Part shown: piece by piece, positions 1 to 9,946 of the stretch
How positions within the stretch are numbered: position 1 is the stretch's first letter
Layout of the letters: each line of letters starts with the position of its first letter
From: Nilaparvata lugens
Lineage: Eukaryota; Arthropoda; Insecta; Hemiptera; Delphacidae
Reading direction: 5' to 3'
Length of the DNA stretch: 64,000 bases
NCBI RefSeq assembly: GCF_014356525.2
Contig: NC_052507.1
Span: 34,227,513 to 34,291,512, forward strand
Translations under genes and position numbers: made by a program
The notes under the pieces: generated by a model
The model's input: the letters and a program-made list of their open reading frames with translations, nothing else
Databases searched by the model: none
What the model was told of the DNA's origin: nothing

Positions 1-16
1 ATATATATACCAGGCA

Positions 17-427
17 ATGATTGAGCCAGTCATGACGTATGGGTCAGAAGTGTGGTGTGTGGACAAATTAACTTCTCAAAAACTTCTTTCAGCGGAAATG
101 ATGTACTGGAGGAGGAGTTTAGGATTGACGTTGCTGGATCGAATCAGGAATGATATAATAAGAGAGAGAATGAGCGCAAAAAACACAATAATGGATGTCA
201 TTGGAGATAAACAATTAAAATGGTATGGACACCTGCGCAGAATGAATGAAGGAAGACTTCCTTTGCAAGTATGGAATTGGGTACCAGCGAACAGAAATAG
301 GCATGGAAGACCGCGAAAGAAATGGGTATCCAATGTCCACATTGAAATGGAGAGTAGAGGTCTCTTTGAAGGAGACTGGATAAATAAGGAAAGATGGCGA
401 TTGGGGTGCAAGAAGCGACATAACTGA
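17..427 (+). mobile_element. 3' end of RTE-like LINE ORF2 (C-terminal fragment)
   Basis: The 136-residue frame matches the region after the reverse transcriptase domain of insect RTE-like LINEs: a TYGSEVW segment near the start, a DRIRNDIIRERM stretch, then KQLKWYGHLRRM and a basic RHGRPRKKW motif before a natural stop at 427. The RT catalytic core would lie left of the window. The frame has no internal stop, so this copy is fairly young or cut by the window edge. A TA microsatellite follows the stop; RTE elements often end in simple repeats. Family assignment is by motif recall only. Confidence 0.75.
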
Positions 428-444
428 AGTTGCAAAAACTCGCT

Positions 445-448
<4 letters not shown>

Positions 449-506
<58 letters not shown>
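449..506. repeat. (TA)n microsatellite
   Basis: About 58 bp of uninterrupted TA dinucleotide directly behind the LINE remnant; possibly its 3' tail or an expansion of it. Confidence 0.95.
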
Positions 507-510
<4 letters not shown>

Positions 511-540
511 AGTGTTATCAACTGTGTCTATTTGGATGTC

Positions 541-1190
541 TATTCCATTATATAAAAAACTAGCCGTCAGGCTCGCTTCGCTCGCCATATCCGTCTAGCC
601 AGGGAGCCCCGGCTGGATCGTCCAAAATTGAGATCAGCGGGCTCGCTTTGCTCGCCTGCATTTTTCATTTGAGCATGCTTCATTCCATCAGAATGTCAAA
701 GTACTGAGAAAACGCAGAAAAGCTGAGAAAAACGTTGGAAAAACGCTGATTTTGGGCGTATATTTGATGGAATATTAAAGTCACCTCATCACAAATTTTT
801 AGACCCGAGCTAAACCTATGTAGCTTACCAAATTTGAAAATTTTCAATTTTTTCAAAATTTCAATTTTGGGTGTATCTTTGGCGTTATTTCAAATTCCTT
901 CTAACACAACTTTATTACACCAGAGCTGAGCTTCTATACTAAATTTGAACATTTTCCGTTCATTTGTTCTCGATAAAGCTGAGAAAAAGCTAAAAGACGC
1001 TGGAAAAACGCAGATTTTGGGCGTATCTTTGGAATTTTTTTCAAATCCGTTCTTAGTGCGCCTCTAAAGGGCCAACTGAACATAACTACCAAATTTGAAC
1101 GTTTTTGGTCCGGTAGATTTTTAGTTCCGCGAGTGAGTCAGTCAGTCAGTGAGTGAGTGCCATTTCGCTTTTATATATATATATAGATAG
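541..1190. repeat. Unclassified dispersed repeat with internal ~150-bp periodicity
   Basis: No coding frame. GCTCGCTTCGCTCGCC-like blocks occur twice near the left end. A segment containing GATTTTGGGCGTATCTTTGG recurs about three times (near 745, 865, 1012), each followed by a CAAATTTGAA-type block. The right end is a GAGT/CAGT run and a short TA tract. The layout suggests a non-autonomous transposon with degenerate internal repeats, but no terminal inverted repeat or target duplication was established. Confidence 0.5.
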
Positions 1191-1199
1191 ATACGATCT

Positions 1200-2160
1200 T
1201 CGATTTCCAGGTGTAAATGTAATCTTGACTGTTTTGCCCTCATTTATTGTTAGTTCTAAGTTGTTACAAATTTTAGACGCTGCATGAAGAGTTGAGTTGA
1301 TGCTGCTAAGTCACCTTTTTTCTTATAGCTATGGGTACTATTATAGTTGTATCATCCGCAAATAGGACACATTTTTTGCTTTTCAAGATAGTCTGGCAAG
1401 TTGTTTATGTATACGAGGAAAAACAATGGACCCAGGATTGACACTTGAGTCACACTATTCTTAATTTCTTGAAACATTTTATTTTGCACTAGTTATCACT
1501 GTTCGCAGCCTATTTCCACATATTGATATCTGTCAGTGAAGTAGTTTTCAATCCATTTTAGAGCTTTGCCTTGAATGTGCAGATGTTTCAGTTTTTTATC
1601 AGTATATCCTTGTCAAGGTTATCGTGACTTGCTTTCTGCAAGTCCAGGAATACCCCTGCTGCTATATTGTTTTCCTCCCATGTATCCTTCACAACCTTTA
1701 ACAGGTAGGCTATAGCTGTGTTTGTGCTGTAATCCTTTCTAAATCCATGTTGGAATGTTGATAGCAGACCATTATTTTCAAGGTGGGCAATTAGTCTATT
1801 GTAAACCACACGCTCTAAGATCTTGGAGACAATTGGTGGGTTAGATATTGGTCTATAGTTGTTTGGATCCATTTTATTACCCTTCTTGTAGATTGGATGG
1901 ACACGTGATATTTTTAGCTTCTTTGGTAAGGCCGATAGAAGCAGAGAGCTATTCACAATGTGAAGTATTGGTTGCTCTATCTCATCCTTGCAAAATTTCA
2001 GCACTTTTCCAGATATTTCATCAAACCCTGCGGAGTTATTTGACTTCAACTGAAGAATTTCATTGATTTGTTTATCTGTAACATAGTGAAATGCTTCCAG
2101 AACAGGCACATCTCCAGCTGTATCTTCTGTGGTAGGTTCTATTGGTAAGGATTGACTACT
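1200..2160 (-). pseudogene. Decayed CR1/Jockey-like LINE reverse transcriptase
   Basis: Read on the minus strand, 2109-1588 encodes RT fingers and palm: NNSAGFDEIS, an IYKKGNKMDPNNYRPIS motif, QHGFRKDYST and VFLDLQKA. The segment after LQKA has lost residues. The frame then breaks but homology continues: 1600-1500 translates as LKHLHIQGKALKWIENYF, followed by a degraded ILGPLFFLVYINNLP block and remains of the catalytic ADD box near 1350. Several frameshifts and a stop mean no functional protein. It lies head-to-head with the helicase element at 2411. Confidence 0.85.
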
Positions 2161-2410
2161 GATAAAAAAATAATATTTTCAACTTATAACAAGTGATCCA
2201 AAATATTAATTCGATCGGCTAGGATGGCCTCAAAAGTCACTACAATAGAACATTTTTGACCGAACGTAGTGAGGTATATTTTTTAACTCGAATTTTCTTT
2301 TGTCTGTCTCTATGTAATGCTGATTATGGAATCTGAAAGAAAATTATTCAATATACTGAGGATAAATAAATAAAAGTGATAGTAAAATCAAGCAATCAAC
2401 CCAACACAAA
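2161..2410. other. Spacer upstream of the helicase element
   Basis: No gene. Contains a GACCGAACGTAGTGAGGT block near 2257; a similar block (GACCGAGCGAAGTGAGGT) recurs near 37290, so it belongs to a dispersed repeat. The rest may be 5' UTR of the element; its 5' boundary could not be fixed. Confidence 0.4.
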
Positions 2411-4258
2411 ATGATTACTTTAAATTCCATCCTTAACAAAATTGATAGTTTCTACGTAACAACTAATACTGATAAAAGTAAGATAAGTCTGGTTTATAAT
2501 TTTGGTGAGAGGGTTGATGTTATGATATCTTTTACAAAAATAGGAAATAGTATTAAAACATCCAAAGGACTTTCTCTGCTTAGAAATAAAAAATATTTCT
2601 CTCTTGAAGAATGGAATCACCTGAATGTGTTACGAGATTCTAATTGTATAAGAGTTTTGTTTTCTAATAAAAACATTCCTATTTTCATATCAAATGATGG
2701 TGAAAATGGGGTACTTATTGATCTTTTGAATAGAATAAATGATTGGAGTAAATTCAATTACCCTTTGATTATAGGAATTGATTCTTTTAACAATCTTGGT
2801 GAAACTTATTTTGATATTCCTGCCACTGAACTCTTGAGTACTGTCATAGGAGCTAGAGATTTGAAGTTTATTTTTTATTATCGAGGTTATTGTGAAATTA
2901 ATTTTCTTAATATACCTAAGCTATCTGATAGTCCGGGAGTTGAGTACCCTGTAGGATTCTTTGAAGGTAATAATAAACGTGAAGCATTCATAAACTCTAT
3001 GATTGAATTACGGACTCTACTTCAAAACACTGATAACGAAAATGCTAAAATATATAAAAATATTCTTCTTAGGATCACGCATAGAAACATGTCAATATCA
3101 GGTGATGAACTAATAAGCGTCCTGAATAACAATATGAACATCTATGATAATAATTTGAAAAGATTCCTATTCAAAACAAACTCTAAATACCGAATGGGAT
3201 ATTGCTTGGAGCAGGGTGGAAGTTACGTAGAATTTCAAGAGGATACTTTAAAATTCTCTACTAAAGAACGATATGTTTTAGTCACACGTAATACTACACT
3301 TATGCTGAATAGCGAATTAATAAAAACTATAAATAGAATAACTCTTCATGAGTGTAAACTTCCTAAAATAAAGTGGTATGACGGTGTTCCCGGCTGTGGT
3401 AAATCTTACTTTATAGTCTCGCATCATGAGCCTGGCAAGGATCTAGTACTCACTCAAACACGGGCAGGTATTAAAGCAATCCGTGAAACTGTCATTGAAA
3501 GGTATGGTCGAAAACATTGTAATCGTCTTAAGCTTGATTACAGAACAGTTGGCTCATATATAATAAATCATAATCAGAATAAAACATACGATAGAGTTTT
3601 TATTGATGAAGCTCTACTTATGCATGCGGGTTACATCGGGTTTATTGCTAACTTGAGTAAGGCCTCAGAAATGATTGTTGTTGGTGACGCAAACCAAATA
3701 CCCTATATTGAGAGAAGTAATTATGCCACAAGATGGCATAAAATTTCAGAATTCTGCGAACCTTTTACAAAGCAAACGGTAACTCGTAGATGTCCTATCG
3801 ATGTTTGTTTTGTCCTTTCCACTGTCTATGAAAATATTACGACGATTAATGAAAGAGCTATCTCAATTCTGCCTACTTACAGAAATGGGGAATACCATCT
3901 GATACAACCCGACACTTTGATATTGACATTCACCCAAGAGGAAAAACTTATGGTGGGTGATACTATAAAGTGGAGAGAGGATGTTGCACTTCACACAATC
4001 CATGAAGCACAAGGGCTAACTCATAAAAATGTTATTCTAATCAGAATTAAGTACAAGGAGAATGAAATCTATAACAGCATGCCCCATGCGATTGTCGCTT
4101 TGTCTAGACACACTGAAACTTTCAGGTATTTAACAACCAGTCTAGTAGATGATGCTGTGGACAAACTAATTAAGAAACTTAAATTCATAGATAGTGAGGG
4201 GCTTGTTAAATGGAACAAGGAAAAGAGAAGTGGACCTGATGATATAAGTTATGAGTGA
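2411..4258 (+). CDS. ORF1 of LINE-like element: virus-type superfamily-1 RNA helicase
   Basis: Intact 615-residue frame. From about residue 318 it carries all superfamily-1 helicase motifs in order: Walker A GVPGCGKS (325-332), Ia LTQTRAG, Walker B DEA (399-401), GDANQ (425-429), TVTRRCP, the TIHEAQGLT motif and ALSRHTE (563-569). This set is typical of the Viral_helicase1 family of alphavirus-like positive-strand RNA viruses; the activity would be NTP-dependent RNA unwinding. Residues 1-310 match nothing I recognise and contain no CCHC knuckle, coiled coil or RRM that would mark a normal LINE ORF1. The stop overlaps the start of the reverse transcriptase frame by 8 nt, which argues the two form one transcription unit. 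No disabling lesion is visible. Alternative: an endogenous viral fragment next to a LINE by chance, which the overlap makes less likely. Confidence 0.85.
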   Translation: MITLNSILNKIDSFYVTTNTDKSKISLVYNFGERVDVMISFTKIGNSIKTSKGLSLLRNKKYFSLEEWNHLNVLRDSNCIRVLFSNKNIPIFISNDGENGVLIDLLNRINDWSKFNYPLIIGIDSFNNLGETYFDIPATELLSTVIGARDLKFIFYYRGYCEINFLNIPKLSDSPGVEYPVGFFEGNNKREAFINSMIELRTLLQNTDNENAKIYKNILLRITHRNMSISGDELISVLNNNMNIYDNNLKRFLFKTNSKYRMGYCLEQGGSYVEFQEDTLKFSTKERYVLVTRNTTLMLNSELIKTINRITLHECKLPKIKWYDGVPGCGKSYFIVSHHEPGKDLVLTQTRAGIKAIRETVIERYGRKHCNRLKLDYRTVGSYIINHNQNKTYDRVFIDEALLMHAGYIGFIANLSKASEMIVVGDANQIPYIERSNYATRWHKISEFCEPFTKQTVTRRCPIDVCFVLSTVYENITTINERAISILPTYRNGEYHLIQPDTLILTFTQEEKLMVGDTIKWREDVALHTIHEAQGLTHKNVILIRIKYKENEIYNSMPHAIVALSRHTETFRYLTTSLVDDAVDKLIKKLKFIDSEGLVKWNKEKRSGPDDISYE

Positions 4259-6473
4259 CACTGAAGAAGTTCTGAATATTTTAGAAACAGAAAATGAAAC
4301 AGATGTAATCGACGATTATTTGAACTATCATTTTCTCGAGGACAGAAATAAAGATGCTGAGTGTTTCAATATTATGTCTATGAATATACGTAGTTTGAAT
4401 GCTAATTTCGATCAGTTCATTTGCTGCCTCAAATTTGTCGATCGTTTGACCAGTCTCATCAACCAATGCAGAAAGGTAAAAGAGATACCTAACAGACTTC
4501 GTCCCCTGAAGCCCTGGATATCTGAAGGCATCATAAGATCAATAATCACGCGGGACAAAATGCATTCTAGACTCAGAAGAGATCCTAATAACAATATATT
4601 AAAGAATGAATATAAAGTTTATCGTAATGGTTTGAATAAGATCATAAATCATGCAAAGGAAGTCTACTATAAAGGGAAAATTGAAAATTGTAATAACAAC
4701 AGCATGAAGTTGTGGAAGTGCATAAACGAAGTTATAGGTGAGGACAGTATCAACGACAAGAGTACTGAACTTGATGCTCAATCCCTCAACAATTATTTCA
4801 CAAATGTGGGTAAATTACAAGCTCAAACTATCAATATCCCTGATAATACTGGTGATCGATTTCCTGAAATACAGATCGATAACACGTTTTTTATGAGACC
4901 AACGTGCCCAGTTGAGGTTGAGGCAACTATTAAAAATCTAAAGAACAACTGCAGTCCTGGTATTGATAGTCTAGGTAATATTACGCTGAAGAAAATAGCC
5001 AATTTTATATCTCAACCTCTCTCTTTCATTTTTAATAGATGCTTTGAGGAGGGATATTTTCCTGAGCACCTCAAGTCAGCCAAAATAAAACCTCTATTCA
5101 AACAAGGTGACCCGACTAATCCCTGTAATTATAGACCGATTAGTCTTATCAGCAACCTTGCTAAAATAATGGAGAAACTAATAAAGTCAAGAGTTGTTTC
5201 TTTCTTGAATCTTAACAAAATAATCAACAAGAACCAATTCGGTTTCCAAAATGGTAAAAGTACATCTGACGCTCTAATAAAATTCGTCAATACTTTATCT
5301 GATAAAATAAACTCCAATAAGAAAACTATTGCAGTCTTCCTGGATATACGCAAAGCTTTTGATACAATACCTCATAATACTTTGTTCAATAAACTGGAGT
5401 CCTATGGTTTCAGAGGAGTCTCGCTTAAATTGTTCAAAAGCTATCTGAGTAATAGAACCCAGTCCCTAACCATAAATGATCAATCTAGTGTAACTAACTT
5501 AACTTCTTATGGTCTTCCTCAAGGTACTGTACTTTCTCCCATCCTTTTCATACTCTATGTAAATGACTTTTTAAATTTAAGACTTCTAAACTCAACTGTG
5601 ATATCCTTTGCAGATGATACTGCAGCTATTTTTCACGGTAATTCATGGAATGAAGTTCATACCATAGCTGAAAATAATATGCTTTTAATCAAGAAGTGGT
5701 TAGATAAGAATACCTTGAGTTTAAATATTGAAAAAACGAATTACATAACTTTCTCTGCAAATAGAGTAGGACAGCCCAACGAGAATCAAGATTTGAGACT
5801 CCATTCTCAGTGCAATTTAAACTTGGGTAATTGTGATTGTCCCACCATTAAAAAAGTCAATAATACTAAGTACTTGGGAATCATAATTGATGAAAACCTT
5901 AAATGGGATGTTCATATTAAATACATATGTAGAAAAATTAGATATTTATCTTTTAAATTTTACCAAGTTAACAGAATTCTTAATAAGAACCACCTGAAAA
6001 TGATGTATCATGCTCTAGTCAAGTCAATTCTGCAGTATGGCATAGTTGTTTGGGGAGGCTGTTTCAACTGTCATATTGCTGAATTATTTGTAGCACAAAA
6101 ACTGATAATTAAAACTATATTAAGCAAACCCAGGCTCTATCCAACGGATATGGTTTTTAGTGATTTTGAGGTCATGACTATACGTCAATTATACATAAAA
6201 ACCGTAATTGAGTACTTAATAAAATATAGATCCGATTTTCCTCTCACAATAAACTCTACACTTAATTATTATAATCTAAGGGCCACTGCTAACAAATATG
6301 TAACCTATAACACTAATATTGAATGTATAAGGAGGCAGTTAATTTACATAGGTACTAAAATAATAAACCTCATTCCAAATCACTTTCTCATGGACAATAA
6401 GATCAGCGGAAAAATTAAACTGGATATAAAAAACTGGACATACAGTAATTTCTTCTTCCATTTAGATATATGA
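4251..6473 (+). CDS. ORF2: non-LTR reverse transcriptase lacking its endonuclease
   Basis: Intact 740-residue frame starting at the ATG inside the ORF1 stop region. Residues 39-61 (NIMSMNIRSLNANFDQF) are the opening of an APE-type endonuclease, but at about residue 62 the sequence jumps to the post-endonuclease linker (LKPWISEGI). Roughly 200 residues that should hold the catalytic Glu, Asp and His are absent with the frame kept. The RT domain is complete: YRPISLISN, QFGFQNGKST, FLDIRKAFDT, GLPQGTVLSP and FADDT (453-457), followed by the thumb and a YLGIIIDENLKW block. CR1/Jockey-group character by motif recall. Such a protein could copy RNA but not nick its own target, unless it uses pre-existing breaks or an endonuclease supplied in trans. 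Confidence 0.9.
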   Translation: MSDTEEVLNILETENETDVIDDYLNYHFLEDRNKDAECFNIMSMNIRSLNANFDQFICCLKFVDRLTSLINQCRKVKEIPNRLRPLKPWISEGIIRSIITRDKMHSRLRRDPNNNILKNEYKVYRNGLNKIINHAKEVYYKGKIENCNNNSMKLWKCINEVIGEDSINDKSTELDAQSLNNYFTNVGKLQAQTINIPDNTGDRFPEIQIDNTFFMRPTCPVEVEATIKNLKNNCSPGIDSLGNITLKKIANFISQPLSFIFNRCFEEGYFPEHLKSAKIKPLFKQGDPTNPCNYRPISLISNLAKIMEKLIKSRVVSFLNLNKIINKNQFGFQNGKSTSDALIKFVNTLSDKINSNKKTIAVFLDIRKAFDTIPHNTLFNKLESYGFRGVSLKLFKSYLSNRTQSLTINDQSSVTNLTSYGLPQGTVLSPILFILYVNDFLNLRLLNSTVISFADDTAAIFHGNSWNEVHTIAENNMLLIKKWLDKNTLSLNIEKTNYITFSANRVGQPNENQDLRLHSQCNLNLGNCDCPTIKKVNNTKYLGIIIDENLKWDVHIKYICRKIRYLSFKFYQVNRILNKNHLKMMYHALVKSILQYGIVVWGGCFNCHIAELFVAQKLIIKTILSKPRLYPTDMVFSDFEVMTIRQLYIKTVIEYLIKYRSDFPLTINSTLNYYNLRATANKYVTYNTNIECIRRQLIYIGTKIINLIPNHFLMDNKISGKIKLDIKNWTYSNFFFHLDI

Positions 6474-6799
6474 CTCGAGATTTCTGCTCCAGCATTGTTT
6501 TTTCATTTTTCAGTGGACTCGCTTACCTTTATTTTGAGTACCTATTCCTCTGTTTTCTTCCTTCCCCCATTTCTCCCTTACCTTTTTCCCTCATTACTTC
6601 TCTTCTCTTCTTTGCCTGCCTATTACATGGGAAACCATAGTTGGCTAGGTATCTTCCTCTCTTTTTTTCTCTTCTCCAACACACCCAACCACAAAGCCCA
6701 TGGTTTTTTATATTTGTAACATTTTATTCTGTTTTTATTTTTAATCAATTCAAAATAATTATTGGTGAAATTGTGAGTGAAATCCACTCTGCACGGCAT

Positions 6800-7085
6800 T
6801 CCATGGCAACTGTGCGAGTATTGTTTAGTAACCGTCTAATCTCACGATTGGGTTGCGTTTCCTGGTCCCATGATCTGTCCACATGCGATTTTATTTTTGT
6901 GGACCTATCTCGAATCAAACGTTTTTACAACTTGACTAATAACTGTAGTTGAATCATAACAGACAATTCAAAATGAAATTAACAATATCCCAGCTGAAAT
7001 GTTGCAGCAATCGTTCAGGAATCTCAACACAGATTTCAAGAATGTATTCGTGCAGGAGGAAGACATCTTGAAAAGTGATAGATGT
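6800..7085 (+). pseudogene. C-terminal remnant of a mariner-like transposase
   Basis: Plus-strand frames read LISRLGCVSWSHDLSTCDF, then after a frameshift LWTYLESNVF, then NEINNIPAEMLQQSF followed by a stretch ending in EEDILKS and a stop. This resembles the C-terminus of the DUF4817-type Tc1/mariner transposases (consensus of the style ISRxGxVxWPxRSCDLTPxDFFLWG, then EIxxIPxEML). Stops and shifts make it non-functional. An AATAAA follows at 7132-7137. Confidence 0.6.
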
Positions 7086-7307
7086 TATTAATAATTCTCA
7101 AATGGCATGTCTTGAACTTGGAATTTGTTTGAATAAAATCATTTTTGCCCTTGCCACTAATGTTTTATGGCGTTTTTAAAAATTCCCGTTATTCTGTGTC
7201 ATTCTGTATATCATCTACTCTGAAGATAGGATTGATCAGACTAGAATTATTCATAATCAATCAGCTGATAAGTGGGTTACACAGATGGCTGGAGAAGCCG
7301 TGTCTAT

Positions 7308-7345
7308 CCAGGACCTCCTAAATATTTAGGATTAGGAGGTCCTGG
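7308..7345. repeat. Short perfect inverted repeat
   Basis: Arms CCAGGACCTCCTAA (7308-7321) and TTAGGAGGTCCTGG (7332-7345) are exact reverse complements around a 10-nt loop. No T-run follows and it does not resemble a tRNA. Confidence 0.85.
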
Positions 7346-8320
7346 TCTATCTCACTTGACACTGGCGAGCGACACAAGAGAAATACACCAGTTAACGGCG
7401 CATGCGCTTTGTATTCAATCGTACTTCGTAGCCGCACTTTCGTGCTTTCACATGAGCTGTCTCATGGTCTCATATGTACAGCGCGAATTCGAGCGAGACT
7501 ACTACACCTCAGAATTTTGCATTCATTCATTCTGCATTCATAAATTGATGCACTAATGTGTGTATAGGGCATTCCTATTGCTTTCTCTCTTCAATAAATG
7601 AGTCTTTCTCAATTTGAATAGGCTAATAATAATTATTGTACCTGATAAAAACTGAAAATTCAGTTGAAAAATAACTAAAAAAAATTACGATAATTCTAAA
7701 TAAAAGAAATTGGAGATTAAAGAAATGTTTATGATGTTAAATATTGCCTACAACTAAAATAGTTTTTGATTTATTAGTTGATCAATTTTTATGATGATAA
7801 ATATTGTCCACATAAATAATTAAATGAAAATTGAAAATAAAAATTAAAAATAATTGAATAAACTAAATAATGCTGGAGAAATTATAATATTTGTTATTAT
7901 TATTATTATTAAACGAAAATCCAAAATAAATGCTTTAATTCACCTCAAAGACTTCTGCTACTGCAAATATTGACAACAGGGTAAACAGCTAGATAGAAAT
8001 TCGATGAGCGCTACTATACAAAAATTATTTGTCAGACCGGGATTTGGATTTTCGTTCAATTATAGTAATAATAATTAATTCATTACCATTTGAATAATTA
8101 TTGCAATATCTCAGTAATTTCTATCTGTATAATATTTTTGACTGGAAAAATTTTTTTTTCAAATATTTGAGGAATATTTTCATCAGATGGAAAGTTTATC
8201 ACGGAAATGGATAAATACAAATTCAAACGTGAACTGAGTTTGTTAGCATTTCAAACAGTGACATTGGATACTTGTGGATGAGAAAACTGCGTGAGGTCTA
8301 CCAACTGTTTACAGAACTAC
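7346..8320. other. AT-rich spacer, no gene seen
   Basis: No convincing frame. A short ATT run occurs near 7890-7911. The open frame at 7272-7556 has no recognisable motif and is not called. Confidence 0.5.
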
Positions 8321-8324
8321 TAGT

Positions 8325-8800
8325 TATTTTGGCTGTAGGACATGGTTTTCTATTTTCGCTAGTACTCCCCTCCCCCCATCCTAAATTTCAAAATTTCTGA
8401 GGATTCTTGTTCAGAATCAATTGTAGGCTACTTTTACATGGTATGTGATTTTTTTATCATTACCGTACCGGTACTCCAAGTTGTATAGAGTGAATGTAGT
8501 GAGTCTCCAGAATTTCCAAAAATACCCCTTTTTTGAAAATCTGTAGCTCAAGAACCAGAAATCGTAGATTCTTGCGCAACCACTCAACCTTTTGGAAATT
8601 TAGTTTTCTTCAATTTTGTAGGTCTGCTTTTTCTCGAAAACCCCGAGGTTTTCGAAATGAAATGAAAAAATGAAAAAGTCCCACAATTTGAGGTTTTTAA
8701 GGGTGAAGCCGCCCTCTGGCGTGTCAGAAACTTTCAGATTCGAATTCAGCGCCCTAAAATACATATATAAAACAGACAAGAAAAATTCTTTTGGGGCTGT
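8325..8800 (-). repeat. Dispersed repeat family, copy 1
   Basis: Blocks here (GGCTGTAGGACATGG, ACTCACTACATTC on the opposite strand, a CGCCCTCTGGCGTGTCAG region, a CCCTAAAATACATAT region) recur in reverse-complement order at 18437-18940, and the inner part recurs at 28258-28440. Non-coding. Likely a non-autonomous transposon; termini not defined. Confidence 0.7.
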
Positions 8801-9039
8801 TCCCTGAAAAATGGACTAGGCTATTAATACAGTTTTAGAATTGTTTTATTTGTAAATATTGTTTTTGGCTGAATCAGTTATTCTGTATTTACAGTATATT
8901 GATGAGATAACCTGGAATAGTTTATTACAATAAAACTTTGATTAAATTTGGATTCAATAATGCTTTTTTTAGGGTCTACATATCAGGTAATAATATATGT
9001 TATTCGTACATCGATATTGAAATTATTGATAGTACATCA

Positions 9040-9595
9040 AAATACTCCACCTAAGGAGTACAACACCTTGCGTGGAGCTTGCGTGTCCCAATGACCCAAA
9101 GAGCTATGCCGGCCGTAGGGCCACCCTAGCCGGTCAGGTCGATTGATAGGGGCCAAACGAAAAGTACTCCAATGTAGCTACGTCAGGCCTAGCAAGTCGG
9201 TAGTGAAGATATAAATCGCTTTCACAACTAATAACAAGCCTCGGAACCGGACTGGATTTGCGGATAGGAATATTTGGAACACCAAACAAAAGAATGGATT
9301 ACGGAATACTTTAGACATGAAAAGTATAAGGGGAAAGATAGAAAGCAAGAGACTTCGCTGGTTTGGACACGTGAGGAGAATGGGAGAGGATCGGCTGCCA
9401 AAGAAAATGGAAGAGATGAGGATTGAAGGAAGAAGACCAAGAGGACGACCGTGACGACGATGGAAAGAAACAGTGGTCAACGAATTGGAGAAGAGAGGAT
9501 ACAGATGGCGACAGGCTTAGGACGACCGAGGAAGATGGAGAGACATTGTTCGTACCCAGACCCGGCACTAGCTAGAACGGGACACGGATATGTAT
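9040..9595 (+). pseudogene. Decayed RTE-like LINE 3' end
   Basis: The frame around 9318-9450 reads SKRLRWFGHVRRMGEDRLPKK then RRPRGRP, the same C-terminal signature as the fragment at 17-427. A TGA interrupts it right after GRP, and further stops follow (in the WRQA region). The upstream 9060-9200 stretch looks like the matching LINE sequence preceding this domain. Short TGTA repeats follow near 9590. Non-functional. Confidence 0.7.
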
Positions 9596-9946
9596 GTATG
9601 TACACCTAAATAATCAAATCACACATTTATGTTCAGAATCTATATTCTGTTGAATTATGCTTTGAAGGTAAATTAGGGAGATCAAGTTTTTGCTTCTAAA
9701 TAGCAATTTTTCAATATTATTCACAATACGTGAACCAGATACGGAACTTCCCCCCATTTTTATTATAACACAAACTTATCTTTAAACCAGCATTTCATAA
9801 ATTTGAAAGTGGTGGCTCTTTGGTGACCCAAATGTGGCTTTGTATGATACTACTCATGTACTCGCCATTATATTATTAACTTGTCAATACTCCTCAGAGG
9901 TTTGATTGTTATGCAATTGTATATTATTTGCTTTTATTTATTGCAG
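9596..9946. other. Intronic or flanking DNA before the first visible prel exon
   Basis: No gene seen. It ends in a pyrimidine-rich splice acceptor (TTTATTTATTGCAG) at 9946. Confidence 0.6.

Larger units (their letters stand above)
2411..6780 (+). mobile_element. Helicase-bearing LINE-like element (ORF1 + ORF2 + 3' UTR)
   Basis: Groups the two overlapping ORFs with the pyrimidine-rich, non-coding 6474-6780 as probable 3' UTR. The right boundary is set by the start of transposase-like homology near 6800. No poly(A) tail, terminal simple repeat or target duplication was identified, so both ends are approximate. Both frames being open suggests recent activity or selection. Confidence 0.7.

Noticed and set aside
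198..521. Frame with a long Tyr-Ile repeat
   Set aside because: It is translation of the TA microsatellite and the antisense of a LINE frame.
2411..4258. Interpretation as a simple endogenous viral element
   Set aside because: Kept only as an alternative: the 8-nt overlap with an intact RT frame and the shared strand fit one element better than a chance neighbour.
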